In this document: one piece after another, positions 1 through 8,562 of the stretch
How the letters are laid out: the number at the start of each line of letters is the position of its first letter
How positions within the stretch are numbered: position 1 is the stretch's first letter
Assembly: GCA_016217965.1 (NCBI GenBank)
Contig: JACRFI010000010.1
Location: 1-34,611, forward strand
Direction: 5' to 3'
From: Candidatus Kaiserbacteria bacterium
GTDB taxonomy: Bacteria > Patescibacteriota > Minisyncoccia > Phycocordibacterales > UBA2100
Length of the DNA stretch: 34,611 nt
The notes under the pieces: model-generated
Seen by the model: the letters and a program-made list of their open reading frames with translations, nothing else
Told to the model about the DNA's origin: nothing
Databases searched by the model: none
Program-made: the position numbers and the translations under genes

Positions 1-105
1 GCTCCGACACTCCGGGCACCACACGCTTTTGCCGAAGAGTGTGCGTCTGATGAACTTTTTAATCTGTGATTCCGACGGAATCTGGTTGAGGTTGTACATG
101 TCCAT
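1..105 (-). CDS. N-terminus of a zinc-ribbon transposase-like protein (IS1595-like?), truncated by window edge
   Basis: Reverse strand from 105 reads MDMYNLNQIPSESQIKKFIRRTLFGKSVWCPECRS, open to the window edge; CPEC is half a zinc ribbon, as at the N-terminus of IS1595-type transposases. Confidence 0.5.
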   Translation of the reverse strand, partial: MDMYNLNQIPSESQIKKFIRRTLFGKSVWCPECRS

Positions 106-260
106 ATGGTACTGGCATGTGACAACTGCTTGTTATTACCCCGGCTCTCTGTATTGACGCGAGGCTCCTAGCTGTGTCGCTGTGCGAAATCGTAGTTATG
201 CACAGAAGAATTTCATATATTTTTCGTGTATGCTTGCGAGTAAGGGAAACGGCGTGCATT

Positions 261-1778
261 ATGGTTACTGATACTCACGACATTGCCAGGGCGAGAAAAG
301 TAAGCGCCGCGGTCGCAGCGGTGCTGTTTTCTTTGTTCGTATTTCCTGGCGCCACCTACGCGCAATCGGCACCCAATTTGATCCAGAATTCGTCATTCGA
401 GACATCTGGCACAAATGGAAATCCAGCGAACTGGGCCAGAACTGCGTGGGGAACTCCTACTCCCACGTTCACGTATCCCGTTTCGGGCAATGGTTCAGCA
501 AAAGCCGTTCAGATGGTGCTTCAGTCGAACTCTACGGGGGATGGGAGATGGCAGCCTGCGGCAGTTACGGTAGAGGCGGGCGCAACCTATACATACACCA
601 CGTGGTACAAATCAAATGTCGCGACAGAAATTGATGTCGCATACACGAAATCAAACGGATCCATTTCGTACGGATGGATTGCAGATGTTCCTTCGTCTGG
701 AAACGTGTGGAAACAATTTACCGCATCTTTCACTGTGCCTTCCGGCTCAGTGAAGGCGTCCCCATATCACATACTTGAAAAAACAGGGACGCTTGCCATC
801 GACGACGTATCGCTTGTCAAAGCATCAACCACGCCGCCTCCACCGCCGCCAGGCGCACCCACTCTCACGTTCACTGCTTCTCCAACGACTGTGACTGCCG
901 GGCAGCAATCTACTCTTTCCTGGCAAGCGGGGAACGTGACATCGTGCACGGCATCAGGTGCATGGTCTGGCAGTAAATCACTATCAGGTAGTGCAACTGT
1001 CGCTCCTACGCAAACAAGTACCTATACTCTTTCGTGCACAGGAAGTGGAGGCAACATATCGAAGCAGGCAACTGTGACAGTATCAGCACAGCCGCCGCCT
1101 CCGCAGCCTGGACAATTCACTGAAGGAATGGTGTCGCTTACGTTCGATGATTCGTGGACGACGCAATACACGAATGCCCTGCCAATTCTTCAACAAGCCG
1201 GAGTAAAAGGGACATTCTACCTCACGACACAGCCGATACAGGAGGCGTGGAATACATTTATGACGCCGAACCAGGTAAAAGATATTGCACAGAAAGGGCA
1301 TGAGATAGCGGGACACACCATAACGCACGCGGATCTCACGACCCTTAGCCAAAGCGCTATCAATCGCGAGATCAAGAACTCGAAGACCTACCTCCAGAAT
1401 TTGACTGGACAGGCAGTGTCATCGTTCGCGCATCCATACGGAGCGGTTAATAACACCGTCAAGAATCTTCTCAAGTTGGCAGGATATACATCTGCCCGCG
1501 GAATTGACTACGAGTCACTGAATCTCAGTACGTCAGATAAATATGACCTTAAATCGATGTGTATCGAAACATCGAATCCTGTTTCTGAGATAAAAGCACA
1601 GATAGATGGTGCTAAGGCAAATAAACAGTGGTTCATTCTCTGCATCCATGAAGTAAAAGATGGGGGAGACCAATACACAATGACGCCAGCGAAATTCCAA
1701 GAGGTCGTGAATTACATCAAGTCCGTAGGCATCAAAGTGGTCACAGTGAAAGAGGGTTGGGCACTCATGGCGAACTAA
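261..1778 (+). CDS. Secreted polysaccharide deacetylase (NodB domain) with N-terminal carbohydrate-binding-like and Ig-like domains
   Basis: Signal peptide (KVSAAVAAVLFSLFVFPGATYAQS), Pro-rich linkers (PPPPPPG, PPPPQPG), C-terminal VSLTFDDSWTTQY...GHEIAGHTITHADL...FAHPYG NodB motifs. Start 261 preferred over 174 because of the signal peptide. Confidence 0.85.
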   Translation: MVTDTHDIARARKVSAAVAAVLFSLFVFPGATYAQSAPNLIQNSSFETSGTNGNPANWARTAWGTPTPTFTYPVSGNGSAKAVQMVLQSNSTGDGRWQPAAVTVEAGATYTYTTWYKSNVATEIDVAYTKSNGSISYGWIADVPSSGNVWKQFTASFTVPSGSVKASPYHILEKTGTLAIDDVSLVKASTTPPPPPPGAPTLTFTASPTTVTAGQQSTLSWQAGNVTSCTASGAWSGSKSLSGSATVAPTQTSTYTLSCTGSGGNISKQATVTVSAQPPPPQPGQFTEGMVSLTFDDSWTTQYTNALPILQQAGVKGTFYLTTQPIQEAWNTFMTPNQVKDIAQKGHEIAGHTITHADLTTLSQSAINREIKNSKTYLQNLTGQAVSSFAHPYGAVNNTVKNLLKLAGYTSARGIDYESLNLSTSDKYDLKSMCIETSNPVSEIKAQIDGAKANKQWFILCIHEVKDGGDQYTMTPAKFQEVVNYIKSVGIKVVTVKEGWALMAN

Positions 1779-1788
1779 CAGGTTTATT

Positions 1789-1806
1789 TGATAGGCTCTC
1801 CTTATG
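1789..1806 (+). promoter_or_regulatory. Extended -10 (TGATAGGCT) 6 nt before ATG; predicted leaderless start
   Basis: TG-A-TAGGCT (1789-1797), ctcctt, ATG at 1804. Confidence 0.5.
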
Positions 1807-2544
1807 GCAAGGATTAGCGCACTTCTCGCAGCGGTCCTTCTTGTCGCACTCGCGCTGCTTGTGTTTGAGAACGCCACGCTGAAAAGAGAGTTGCGAAAGA
1901 TGGAGGAACGGCCACGAGCAAACGATGCAATTGCCACGTCGTCCTCGAAGCAATTTCCTTCTTCAGTTGGCTCTATTGCTCCGCGGCAGGGTTACAAACA
2001 CGCGATAGCGACCGTGTTTTGGGTGGGCGAGGGAGAGACTGAAGACAATGCATATATTTCTAACAGCGAGAGTGCTTTTGACGGGAATTGGCTGTCTTCT
2101 TTCGGTGGCGTGGATGATCCCGAATGTCGCAATGGTTTCCATCCTTGCTTGTTCACACCAAGAGAGAACCCGTTCTATATTGCACTTCCGTACAGTGATC
2201 TCGATGAAGAAGGGAATCGGAAAGAAAATGCATTCGGAATTCCCTGGTTCAAGGCAGTTACAAAAGGCAGTCTCCTAAAGGACAGATGGGTCGAAGTGCG
2301 CGCGAACGGGACGTCATGTTATGCGCAGTGGGAAGACGTCGGACCATTTGGAGAAGATGATTTTGCATACGTATTTGGCACATCTACAGCGCCCCAGAAC
2401 ACCTATGGGGAGGGTGCCGGCATAGACCTCTCGCCTGCAATGCGTGATTGCATCCAGGTGGACGGCTCCTCTGACGTCGAATGGCGCCATGTGGATGCAA
2501 GTGCTGTGCCAGAGGGCCCGTGGAAAGAGATACTCACGCACTGA
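1804..2544 (+). CDS. Hypothetical protein with N-terminal membrane anchor
   Basis: ORF starting MARISALLAAVLLVALALLVFENATLKRELRKMEER (TM plus short coiled segment); ends 3 nt before the convergent gene. Confidence 0.7.
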   Translation: MARISALLAAVLLVALALLVFENATLKRELRKMEERPRANDAIATSSSKQFPSSVGSIAPRQGYKHAIATVFWVGEGETEDNAYISNSESAFDGNWLSSFGGVDDPECRNGFHPCLFTPRENPFYIALPYSDLDEEGNRKENAFGIPWFKAVTKGSLLKDRWVEVRANGTSCYAQWEDVGPFGEDDFAYVFGTSTAPQNTYGEGAGIDLSPAMRDCIQVDGSSDVEWRHVDASAVPEGPWKEILTH

Positions 2545-2547
2545 GGC

Positions 2548-4806
2548 TTAGATGTGTACGCGCTCTGCGCTGATGTTGAGAGAGGCAGGTTGCGGCGATT
2601 CATTTGCCACGCGTGCCGGAACGAGTTGGGGCTGCAACGGAGAGAGTGTGAGCATGTCTTGCAGGGCGGCGTGGCAATCACCGCGCCTTTCATGCGTGCC
2701 CCAGCGCATCCAGCTGCCTCCAAGGGCAAGAAATATACCTCGAACTATGGCGGCAGCCATGATGTATCGGTAGAAGAGCCTTTGCCAGATGATGAGTGGA
2801 AGCAGCCTGCGTAGCTTCACGCGTTCTACTCGTGCGCTCTCCGCAACACACCACAGATCGAATACGGTATAGACAAGGAACGGCCCCAGGACTGCAGAAA
2901 TGTCCACGTAACCCATGAGCCCGAGTAGTATTGCTCCATCGATAAATGGCACGAGGAGTGGGACAAACAAGTTAAAGAAAATGACGTTTGGAAGTATAAG
3001 CCAGCCCAGAGAAGGCCGCCTGAATGAGAATAGAAAGGTGCGATATTTCCATGCGCACTGCATTGTCCCGTACACCCATCTTGAGCGTTGTTTGAAGAAC
3101 GCGAGCAGATTGTTTGGCGTTTCCGTGAATGCTGTTGCGCTTGGTTCGAAGCGGACAGACCAGTCACGGGAGAGGAGGGAAAGCGTTAGATCCTGATCCT
3201 CTACCACGGTATCCCGCGAGTATCCTCCTCCCTCAAGGAGCGCCGACTTGCGCCACGCGCCTATCGCGCCTGGAACAACTCCGACGGCATTCCCGAGCGC
3301 AAAAACCATCTTCTCCAGATTTTGCCCCTGCAGATATTCCAGGTACTGAATTTTCTCGATGAGCGTGTGTGTTGATGCTGGATACACTTTGCCTGCCACA
3401 GCTCCTACATCTCTGTCGTGAAAGTGCTTGGCGAGGCGTTCGATGGTTCCAGGGCTGATGATAGTATCAGCGTCTACGCACACGAGAATATCCGAAGTTG
3501 CATAGGGGAGCGCGTAGTTGAGGGCGGCAGCTTTTGAGCCGCCATTTTCTTTCTCCAAAAGCAGCAAGCTTGGGCCATATTCTTCGCATAGTTTGCGTAC
3601 CGTGTCTCCTGTAGTATCGGTCGAACCGTCGTTAACGACGATCGTTTGCATGTGCGGCTCGCGCATTATGGACCGAACGGTTGCCTCTATGTTTGCCTCT
3701 TCGTTGTACGCGGGAATTATGACAGAAACTTCTTTTTTTGAGGCAGAGCGGGCAGGTAGAGTGGCGCGCAGCTCACCAAAGATAGTTTCGATGCTGAGAG
3801 CGCTTGTTGGAACGAATGCGTCTTCTTCCTTCGCTGAAGCTCGCGGTACGAGAAGGCGCCTGCCTGCAACAACGAGCCAGATACGCGAAAGGCCAAGTAC
3901 GCTCACTACCATCACTATGGTGTTGAATACCGGTGCAACGCGCGCAAATATTTTTGCGGCACCCACGAGGAAGTATCCCACTCCAAATGTTGGGGCAGAG
4001 TCTGGCATAGCCTCGGCTTTTGTCAGGCCGAAATATTCCGAAACAAATACGAACCGATACCCCTTTTCTTTCATCAAAGGAATAAATGTCTCCAAGGCCT
4101 CGATCGATGCGCCTTCCCCCGCGCTATCGTGCATGATAATGACTGTGGGGCCGTTTTCTTTTGTGCCGGACATGAGGCGTTCGAGAACGGTGCCTGACTC
4201 GCCCTTTTGCACCCGCCAATCTTGGGTATCAAGATTGGCGCCCACGACGACGTAGCCCAGATCTTCTGCCCATCTCACTTCTTCACCTTCTATTTTCCCA
4301 CCGTCGAATTCTCCGACATTTACGTCTTCCAGGTATGGAGGGCGGAATAAAAGCGGATGTTTTCCTGTTGCGTCGCGTATCACGTGGTCGGTAGTTACAA
4401 GTTCCTTTCGAAGCCTTGATTCCGAATCCCCGACCCGTGCTGAGTGAGTGAATGTGTGGTTTCCAATCTCGAACCCCTCATCGACTATCCGTTTCGCGAG
4501 GTTTGGATGCCGCGCGACATTTTCACCAATGAAGAAGAATGTGGCGGGAACATTTTCTTTCTGCAGCAGTTCCGCTAGTTTGGGCGTAAAGACCGGATCG
4601 GGACCATCGTCGAATGTGAGAGCAATAGTTTTCGAGAATCGCGCGTCATTTTGCGAGGCATTGTCGTACGCGATACGTTCTTCTGTCGGGGCAAGGATGA
4701 GAGCAAGGTACGCGAGGGCACCAAAACCCGAGAACAGCAATAAAACGGCAATGCTGCTCCCGAAAAATAATGCTCTACGTGTTCCGGATGGATCAAAGAA
4801 AACCAT
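2548..4806 (-). CDS. Fusion of polysaccharide deacetylase and family 2 glycosyltransferase
   Basis: N-terminal TM, then IALTFDDGPDPVFTPKL...GNHTFTHSARVG...RPPYLEDV (NodB); C-terminal SVIIPAYNEEANIEATVRSI...VVNDGSTDTT...DADTIISPGT...VVEDQDLTL...QRSRWVYG (processive GT2) plus TM helices. Confidence 0.92.
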   Translation of the reverse strand: MVFFDPSGTRRALFFGSSIAVLLLFSGFGALAYLALILAPTEERIAYDNASQNDARFSKTIALTFDDGPDPVFTPKLAELLQKENVPATFFFIGENVARHPNLAKRIVDEGFEIGNHTFTHSARVGDSESRLRKELVTTDHVIRDATGKHPLLFRPPYLEDVNVGEFDGGKIEGEEVRWAEDLGYVVVGANLDTQDWRVQKGESGTVLERLMSGTKENGPTVIIMHDSAGEGASIEALETFIPLMKEKGYRFVFVSEYFGLTKAEAMPDSAPTFGVGYFLVGAAKIFARVAPVFNTIVMVVSVLGLSRIWLVVAGRRLLVPRASAKEEDAFVPTSALSIETIFGELRATLPARSASKKEVSVIIPAYNEEANIEATVRSIMREPHMQTIVVNDGSTDTTGDTVRKLCEEYGPSLLLLEKENGGSKAAALNYALPYATSDILVCVDADTIISPGTIERLAKHFHDRDVGAVAGKVYPASTHTLIEKIQYLEYLQGQNLEKMVFALGNAVGVVPGAIGAWRKSALLEGGGYSRDTVVEDQDLTLSLLSRDWSVRFEPSATAFTETPNNLLAFFKQRSRWVYGTMQCAWKYRTFLFSFRRPSLGWLILPNVIFFNLFVPLLVPFIDGAILLGLMGYVDISAVLGPFLVYTVFDLWCVAESARVERVKLRRLLPLIIWQRLFYRYIMAAAIVRGIFLALGGSWMRWGTHERRGDCHAALQDMLTLSPLQPQLVPARVANESPQPASLNISAERVHI

Positions 4807-4894
4807 AGCCCTCTTGGAGCTGGTTTCCCGTCTGAGTAGCGTAACATGCTCACCAGCGTGGCCGAATCTGTACAGCTGTGAATGATCGTGTTCT

Positions 4895-5143
4895 CTAGCT
4901 CCGAACTAGTCTGAGAAGCCACAGAAGGACGACAGCTCCTATCACGGCAACGAGAAGGCTGTAGAAATTAAAGCCTGTGACCCCGATGCCGCCGAATATG
5001 TTGAAGAGCATGCCGCCGACGAATGCACCGATGACACCGATTGCCACGTTCGCAAGGACTCCCTGTGACTTATCTGTGTTCATCAAGAGAGATGCAAGCC
5101 AGCCGGCAATGCCACCGAGAATAAGGAATAAGACTATACCCAT
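4895..5143 (-). CDS. GlsB/YeaQ/YmgE-family small membrane protein
   Basis: 82 aa, MGIVLFLILGGIAGWLASLLMNTDKSQGVLANVAIGVIGAFVGGMLFNIFGG..., typical of transglycosylase-associated/stress membrane proteins. Confidence 0.88.
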   Translation of the reverse strand: MGIVLFLILGGIAGWLASLLMNTDKSQGVLANVAIGVIGAFVGGMLFNIFGGIGVTGFNFYSLLVAVIGAVVLLWLLRLVRS

Positions 5144-5301
5144 ACGGTTGTCATGTATTAGTCAGTCTGATAATGTGCCCGCCTGCCGCACGGAAGCGCT
5201 GCAGACAGACCGCGTTCGCATTGAGAGCCACCCAAGGCGCGCATCGACCTCTGTAGAGCCGGATTCTCTCGTACGGTCATGAGCGGGGCGTGAAGGAGAG
5301 T

Positions 5302-5346
5302 TTCGAAGCGTCACAGGAATTTCATCACTCACCGCTACGCTTCGAA
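5302..5346. repeat. 10-bp perfect inverted repeat TTCGAAGCGT/ACGCTTCGAA
   Basis: TTCGAAGCGT at 5302-5311 and ACGCTTCGAA at 5337-5346, in the divergent intergenic region. Confidence 0.7.
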
Positions 5347-5385
5347 GAAAGGACACGGTTCGTCATCCGTCTAAATACCTACACT

Positions 5386-5772
5386 ATGCCCATACTATCA
5401 ACCATCGCATCAATACTGCTCGTACTCTGGATCTTCGGGGTTGTCGGAGTCTTCTATATTGGCGGTTTTGTACACCTTTTTCTATTGGCGGCAGCCATTG
5501 TGGCAGGCATTCGTATCTCACAAGAGTACAGTGTGAATATGAATGAACTTGTCCAGCTCTCTTTTGATATTGCAAAGGAACGTACAAGCGCTTTGCTTTC
5601 ACGCTCGCGCGAGATGCTGTATCATCGCTCTTTGATATGGACCGGTCGATCACGATCGATGGCAAAGCGTATGAGCTCGTTGCAAGCCAGCAGCGGGGCG
5701 CTTCGGCAGTATATAGAGGAAAAGACGAGTATCTCCGCATTGGAGAAAAACGCATCATCGAGAGGCACTTAG
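5386..5772 (+). CDS. lmo0937-like small membrane protein with C-terminal extension
   Basis: MPILSTIASILLVLWIFGVVGVFYIGGFVHLFLLAAAIVAGIRI resembles DUF5670/lmo0937; the ORF runs 136 nt into the next gene. Confidence 0.6.
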   Translation: MPILSTIASILLVLWIFGVVGVFYIGGFVHLFLLAAAIVAGIRISQEYSVNMNELVQLSFDIAKERTSALLSRSREMLYHRSLIWTGRSRSMAKRMSSLQASSGALRQYIEEKTSISALEKNASSRGT

Positions 5773-6488
5773 AAGTGCACAGAGCGATGGAAGCGGCGCA
5801 CTATCCTATTCCGAAACTGCTTGATTCGGGAAAGGTAGGGTACCGGTATTATTTTTTAGAGCGCTCGCTCGGAGAGGTGCCACTGGGCGACCTATTTGCG
5901 GCAGACTGGAAAGCGCACGGTGAAATCTCAGAATCCCATTTCCTGGAACTATTAAAAGTCGCCGAGAGCTTCGGAAATGCGCAGATCGAGACACGTACAG
6001 ATGGAAACAAGAGAGAACTCTCATCAGGGATATACCTTGAAGTCTTGTGCGACGAACTTCCCGAACACGCGCAGAAAGTACGCGCGCGATTCGATGCGGT
6101 TTTTGAGCGGCTTGCGCAATTTCCGTACGTCCTTTCACATGGGGATTTCAACCCACGCAATCTATTTTCCGAAGGAGCAATAGATCTCGAACACTCGTTC
6201 CAGGCACCATTTGGCTATGATCTGGTAACGGCGCTTGTTCATATCGAGCTGCATCCGGAAAAAGGGGACTACGAGTTCTTTGCGAAGTATCGATATTCCG
6301 ACGAACAGAAGAAAAGATATCTTGCCTCGCTCGACAAAATTGCCGCTCGCTTTCAGTTGCCGCCTATCTCGACATACGCAGATGACTTCGCGTTCCTGCG
6401 AGCTATCTGGTCGACCGTGCGGATGTACGAATGGCCAAAGTTGCAGAAGTGGAGATATGAATATTTGGTGCGTAGGTACTTGAGCTAA
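5637..6488 (+). CDS. Aminoglycoside phosphotransferase/kinase-like protein
   Basis: SHGDFNPRNLF catalytic loop and IDLEHSFQAPFGYDL motif. Confidence 0.8.
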   Translation: MDRSITIDGKAYELVASQQRGASAVYRGKDEYLRIGEKRIIERHLEVHRAMEAAHYPIPKLLDSGKVGYRYYFLERSLGEVPLGDLFAADWKAHGEISESHFLELLKVAESFGNAQIETRTDGNKRELSSGIYLEVLCDELPEHAQKVRARFDAVFERLAQFPYVLSHGDFNPRNLFSEGAIDLEHSFQAPFGYDLVTALVHIELHPEKGDYEFFAKYRYSDEQKKRYLASLDKIAARFQLPPISTYADDFAFLRAIWSTVRMYEWPKLQKWRYEYLVRRYLS

Positions 6489-6491
6489 TGC

Positions 6492-6613
6492 GCAAAACTC
6501 TTCGCTCGCCGCAGATTCTCCGTCGCACGGATATTTTTCCGCTGAAAGATTCCTCGAGCTCGCGCCGCCGCGCTCGCTAGGCGACGTCAAACCTACGCCT
6601 CGCCGAGTTTTGC
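6492..6613. repeat. Intergenic structured element with GCAAAACTC/GAGTTTTGC arms (copy A)
   Basis: GCAAAACTC 6492-6500 and GAGTTTTGC 6605-6613; internal TCCGT-CGC-ACGGA hairpin; arms shared with 17388-17511. Confidence 0.7.
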
Positions 6614-6657
6614 ACTGTTGTGCGCCACAAAGATAGTGGAGAGGTTAGAATGAGGTT

Positions 6658-7209
6658 GTGAAAGCACGTCGAAGGCACCTGGCGCACATGGCTGTTTCGC
6701 TCGTTGCGAGCGTTTTCTTTGCTGCTCTCATTATCTATTCGGGAGTCGTTCATACGTTTATGGCAACGACGGACGGGCTCTCAGAGGTTGGAAGTTTCGT
6801 GGCCGGACTTTTTTTCACTTCGATACTCACGACTGCACCCGCTATCGTCGTCCTGGGGGAATTTGCCCAGAGCTCTCCGATACTGAGCGTTGCCTTTATT
6901 GGGGCGCTCGGCGCAGTCTGCGGCGATTACCTTTTGTTCTGGCTCGTTAGGACTGAAGTCTCGGGCGAAGTCGAGTATCTCGTGAGCCATACAGGAGCGA
7001 AACGCCTCAAAGCGCTTTTCCATACGAAGCTTTTCCACCGGTTGCTTCCTTTGGTTGGCGCACTCATCATCGCTTCACCGCTCCCGGATGAGCTTGGCCT
7101 GGCGCTTCTTGGTATCTCAAAGATAAAGAGAGAGCGGTTTCTTCTAATATCATTCATCATGAATTTCGTCGGCATTCTCGTCATCGGGATGGTGGCGCGC
7201 TCCGTCTAA
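6658..7209 (+). CDS. Polytopic membrane protein, small-exporter/DedA-like
   Basis: Several TM segments; GTG start at 6658. Confidence 0.65.
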   Translation: MKARRRHLAHMAVSLVASVFFAALIIYSGVVHTFMATTDGLSEVGSFVAGLFFTSILTTAPAIVVLGEFAQSSPILSVAFIGALGAVCGDYLLFWLVRTEVSGEVEYLVSHTGAKRLKALFHTKLFHRLLPLVGALIIASPLPDELGLALLGISKIKRERFLLISFIMNFVGILVIGMVARSV

Positions 7210-7228
7210 GGCAGATACAATAAGCAAT

Positions 7229-7729
7229 ATGAAGCTTCTGTTTTTACTCATCCTCCTTGCTGCAGTATTTGGTACCGGATATTACATGGGCAAGGGAGGG
7301 GATATCGCGGCTCTTCTGAATGCCGGCATTCTTAAAAAAGATACCCCTGCAGGTGTGAGTAATGAGGTTATTGAAAGAAAAACTTCCCAGACCGATCAAG
7401 TCACAGAGTCGGCGGCTATTGCGGCAAATATTGTCGGCACGTGGAAGAGCACCGATGACGCAAAATTCTCGCGAACGTTCTTGGCAGACGGAACAGTCAT
7501 TGATAAGTACGAGGGGAACGAAGATGCGACCACAGAAGGAATGTGGAAAACATTTATGGGCACTGACGCAGAGAACGCTCCGGCACCTCTAGATGAGGGT
7601 GTAGTCTATCTCAAGATAACAATGCCGGAAGAGGTACTGTTTCTTAGTATCCCTAAACTCACGGCAGATGCGCTCGAAATGATGTATCTAAGTGGAGGCG
7701 AGACCTTGAAATTCACACGAGTTCGCTAG
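7229..7729 (+). CDS. Membrane-anchored hypothetical protein with lipocalin-like C-terminal region
   Basis: N-terminal TM (LLFLLILLAAVFGTGYYMG) and IVGTWKSTDDAKFSRTFLADGTVIDKYEG. TACAAT lies 7 nt before ATG. Confidence 0.6.
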   Translation: MKLLFLLILLAAVFGTGYYMGKGGDIAALLNAGILKKDTPAGVSNEVIERKTSQTDQVTESAAIAANIVGTWKSTDDAKFSRTFLADGTVIDKYEGNEDATTEGMWKTFMGTDAENAPAPLDEGVVYLKITMPEEVLFLSIPKLTADALEMMYLSGGETLKFTRVR

Positions 7730-7815
7730 CTGGTCGTGTAACAGCAGAAGGTACTGCTTCGTCTATTGCAGCTGGGGATACGCTCAAAAAAGTGTTTTTA
7801 TCCTATTCGTAAGTA

Positions 7816-8562
7816 CTAGTATTCCAATTCTTTAGCGATTTTGCTCGTGAGCTCGAAGAATTCTTTTTCGTGTTTTAAGTCATGTTTGCGGGGGCGGGGA
7901 AATGGGATCTCGAATGTCTTCTTGATGGTTGTCGGGCGAGACGATAGTACGTGCACCGTATCGGCGAGGAAAATGGCTTCGCTTACATCGTGCGTAACAA
8001 AAACAACCGTTTTCTTCTCTTTTTCCCAGAGATCGGTGAGAAATTCTTGCATTTTCGATCGGGTATGAGAATCGAGCGAAGCGAAAGGCTCGTCCATGAG
8101 AAGTATCTTCGGATTTGTCGCCAATGTTCGTGCAATCGCGACTTTTTGTTGCATGCCGCCCGAAAGGTCTTTCGGATAAAAATCGACGAAATCAACTAAT
8201 CCCGTGACTTTCAAATAGTGATCAATTGTTTTTTTACGATCCTTCTTAGAAATTTTCTTCATATCTAACCCGAAAGCAATATTGTCTCGGACTTTTAGCC
8301 ACGGGAACAATGTGAAATCTTGAAAAATCATTCCTCGATCTGATCCAGGACCAGTGACGAGCTTGTTATCTACGAGGATAGTTCCAGACGTAGGTTCTAT
8401 TAATCCGGCTATCATCTTTAGAAGAGTTGTTTTCCCGCACCCGCTGGGTCCTACGAGTGCAATAAACTTACCATCTTCTGCGACCAAAGACAGATTTTGT
8501 ACTACTCGTATTGATTTATCCTTGGCCTCGTAGTTTTTTGAAACGTGATCCAGTTCAAGCAT
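7816..8562 (-). CDS. ABC transporter ATP-binding protein (nitrate/sulfonate/taurine type)
   Basis: GPSGCGKTTLLKMIAG Walker A, LSGGMQQKVAIARTLA signature, ILLMDEPFASLD Walker B. Confidence 0.95.
   Translation of the reverse strand: MLELDHVSKNYEAKDKSIRVVQNLSLVAEDGKFIALVGPSGCGKTTLLKMIAGLIEPTSGTILVDNKLVTGPGSDRGMIFQDFTLFPWLKVRDNIAFGLDMKKISKKDRKKTIDHYLKVTGLVDFVDFYPKDLSGGMQQKVAIARTLATNPKILLMDEPFASLDSHTRSKMQEFLTDLWEKEKKTVVFVTHDVSEAIFLADTVHVLSSRPTTIKKTFEIPFPRPRKHDLKHEKEFFELTSKIAKELEY

Noticed and set aside
3518-4255. 245-aa plus-strand ORF
   Set aside because: Antisense to the strongly supported deacetylase-GT2 gene; composition is typical of a shadow ORF.
7730-7815. Rho-independent terminator between convergent genes 7229-7729 and 7816-8562
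   Set aside because: AAAAAAGTGTTTTTA is T-rich but lacks a convincing GC stem.
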